NCBI RefSeq assembly: GCF_036669915.1
Contig: NC_089325.1
Location: 5,841,400-5,905,399, forward strand
Direction of reading: 5' to 3'
DNA: 64,000 nucleotides
From: Pocillopora verrucosa
Taxonomy: Eukaryota > Cnidaria > Anthozoa > Scleractinia > Pocilloporidae
Below, one piece after another: positions 62,956 to 64,000 of the stretch. Positions within the stretch are counted from its first letter, which is position 1, and the number at the start of each line of letters is the position of its first letter. The position numbers and the translations under genes were made by a program. The notes beneath the pieces were generated by a model that worked only from the letters and a program-made list of their open reading frames with translations, was not told the origin of the DNA and did not search any database.

Positions 62956-64000
62956 ATGTACCGTCAAGACATTTTGTGGATCTTCTTTTTTACTATGTGT
63001 GGAGTGACCCCAGTCATTCTGGCACAGAATTCCTTCCATTGCTTTAATCTGCAATACTCTGGCCCGATAGAAGACGTGATAGAGATGAAACCAACTGGGC
63101 TGGTAGAGAAGACCTCCGACGCCGCCAACGCAGGCCGTCAATTCGCCATAGTCCTGGGTGCAAATGTCCTTGGACAAATACCAGTGGTGGGGACTATACT
63201 GGGCGCCATGTTCGAGGGAATCGCGGAACTATTTGGAGGAGGAGGTCTGGATCCCGAGGACGTATACAACAGTTTGGCCGAGGAAATAAACCAGCTAAAG
63301 GAGTACATGGATCAGGAAATTTCAGAAGCGAAATTAGACTACATCAAGAAAATATTTGGAACAAGTAATGGAGGCATTCTCAGCTATTCGATGCACTGCC
63401 AGAAAACATATAAGAATGATGCAGAGGACATGGTGCCTTGTTTGGAGAACTTGCACGGTATGCTTACCACACAGTACCACTTCTTCCTGCCGTCAGACAG
63501 CAAAGTCAGTTCCTACGAGTTTTCACTGCCATTGTTTCGCATGTATGGACAACTGTTTGTGGACACACTTCTGGAACAGATCGTGGCAGCAAGGACTAGA
63601 GGCAAGGAGAGTCAAGCGGCAGCATTTGCAGACACCTTAATCAACAAAGTGGAAGCATTTAAGAAGCATTACGAAGATTCTTTAGAAAAAATCGCTCGTC
63701 TTCATTATGAGCCCCACATCATGCCAGAGAATAATGGAAACTGTGCTCCGATTCCCAACACGGGTGTAAGCATGTGTGTTTGCTCGATAGCCATTGGACC
63801 AAGCAAATTCGATGAGGCGGAGATCAAAAAGGAGGGTGAAAGTATCAAGAACTTCTGCGTTGGACTTTACTACAGTAGCGGCAATCCCTGCAAACTTGCT
63901 AAGAAACACTACATCCAAAGATACGCCAGGAAACACGTAGAGGCTGTTGTTACCTATTGGAAGAAGCAACTTGGAGACATAGTGGATACCTGGGTAAAGA
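62956..64000 (+). CDS. Secreted pore-forming toxin-like protein, cnidarian JFT type (3' partial)
   Basis: 348 codons without a stop, running off the window. Residues 1-23 are a clear signal peptide (hydrophobic WIFFFTM core, VILA at the cleavage side). Residues 63-97 form a Gly-rich hydrophobic segment (VLGQIPVVGTILGAMFEG, then a GGGG run) followed by a long amphipathic helix (99-135). Cysteines at 29, 148, 162, 263, 274, 276, 301 and 312 suggest disulfides. A hydrophobic helical N-terminal domain of this kind is described for jellyfish toxins of the CaTX/CrTX/CfTX family, whose members (~450 residues) insert into membranes and lyse cells. No intron interrupts the visible part, and it is visibly GC-richer than its surroundings. 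The start has an acceptor just upstream. No break is seen. Family assignment is by architecture and wording, not alignment; another secreted helical protein family is possible. Confidence 0.65.
   Translation, partial: MYRQDILWIFFFTMCGVTPVILAQNSFHCFNLQYSGPIEDVIEMKPTGLVEKTSDAANAGRQFAIVLGANVLGQIPVVGTILGAMFEGIAELFGGGGLDPEDVYNSLAEEINQLKEYMDQEISEAKLDYIKKIFGTSNGGILSYSMHCQKTYKNDAEDMVPCLENLHGMLTTQYHFFLPSDSKVSSYEFSLPLFRMYGQLFVDTLLEQIVAARTRGKESQAAAFADTLINKVEAFKKHYEDSLEKIARLHYEPHIMPENNGNCAPIPNTGVSMCVCSIAIGPSKFDEAEIKKEGESIKNFCVGLYYSSGNPCKLAKKHYIQRYARKHVEAVVTYWKKQLGDIVDTWVK

Noticed and set aside
63356-63969. Alternative frames within the toxin-like gene
   Set aside because: They lie inside the 1,045-nt continuous frame that has a signal peptide and therefore are not independent genes.

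Overview
The window reads as nuclear DNA of a cnidarian, most likely a reef-building (scleractinian) coral or a close anthozoan. Genes have many short GT..AG introns, intergenic DNA is AT-rich and full of small fold-back elements, several repeat families resemble those of coral genomes, the telomere-type repeat is TTAGGG, and the right edge carries a secreted protein that looks like the cnidarian jellyfish-toxin family. The species cannot be fixed from the sequence alone.

Layout. 1-6030 (+): the last twelve coding exons of SEC61A, the ER translocon channel; the first ~75 codons lie left of the window. 9947-24259 (+): a complete 26-exon SEC24 (C/D type) gene; my splice model is in frame throughout and gives 1,229 codons plus stop. 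26017-27965 (-): a complete three-exon PRA1-family gene (ARL6IP5/PRAF2-like). These three neighbours all belong to the early secretory pathway. 28745-29077 (-): a convincing but unidentified terminal coding exon. 30730-33808 (-): a six-exon TFIIIA-like zinc-finger gene with only five good C2H2 fingers. It is divergent from GEMIN8 (33963-36820, +), with 154 bp between the two start codons.

From 37 kb rightwards the window becomes a repeat-rich accessory region. An ABCC4/MRP4-like transporter fragment (37754-40295, -) is broken by a 1.6-kb LINE inserted just after the Walker A motif, by a frameshift and by a changed signature motif. A lone signal-peptide exon lies at 42776-42856, and an internally deleted tyrosine-recombinase (Crypton-like) relic at 45185-45452. 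A direct segmental duplication spans 47958-53380 and 56531-59770. Its left copy has an intact stand-alone SET-domain gene (48553-49041) and a Penelope-like retroelement remnant. Its right copy has a decayed SET pseudogene and a small inversion flanked by inverted duplications. Palindromes, minisatellites and CR1-like LINE debris fill the rest.

62956-64000 (+): the start of a long open reading frame, 348 codons without a stop, with a signal peptide and a Gly-rich hydrophobic segment. It is best explained as a secreted pore-forming toxin of the cnidarian JFT type and runs off the right edge.

The genes do not form an operon or one pathway. The joint themes are the early secretory pathway (SEC61A, SEC24, PRA1) and RNA production (TFIIIA-like and GEMIN8 from a shared promoter). 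Exon limits come from reading splice signals and family conservation by eye; no alignment or expression data were available.
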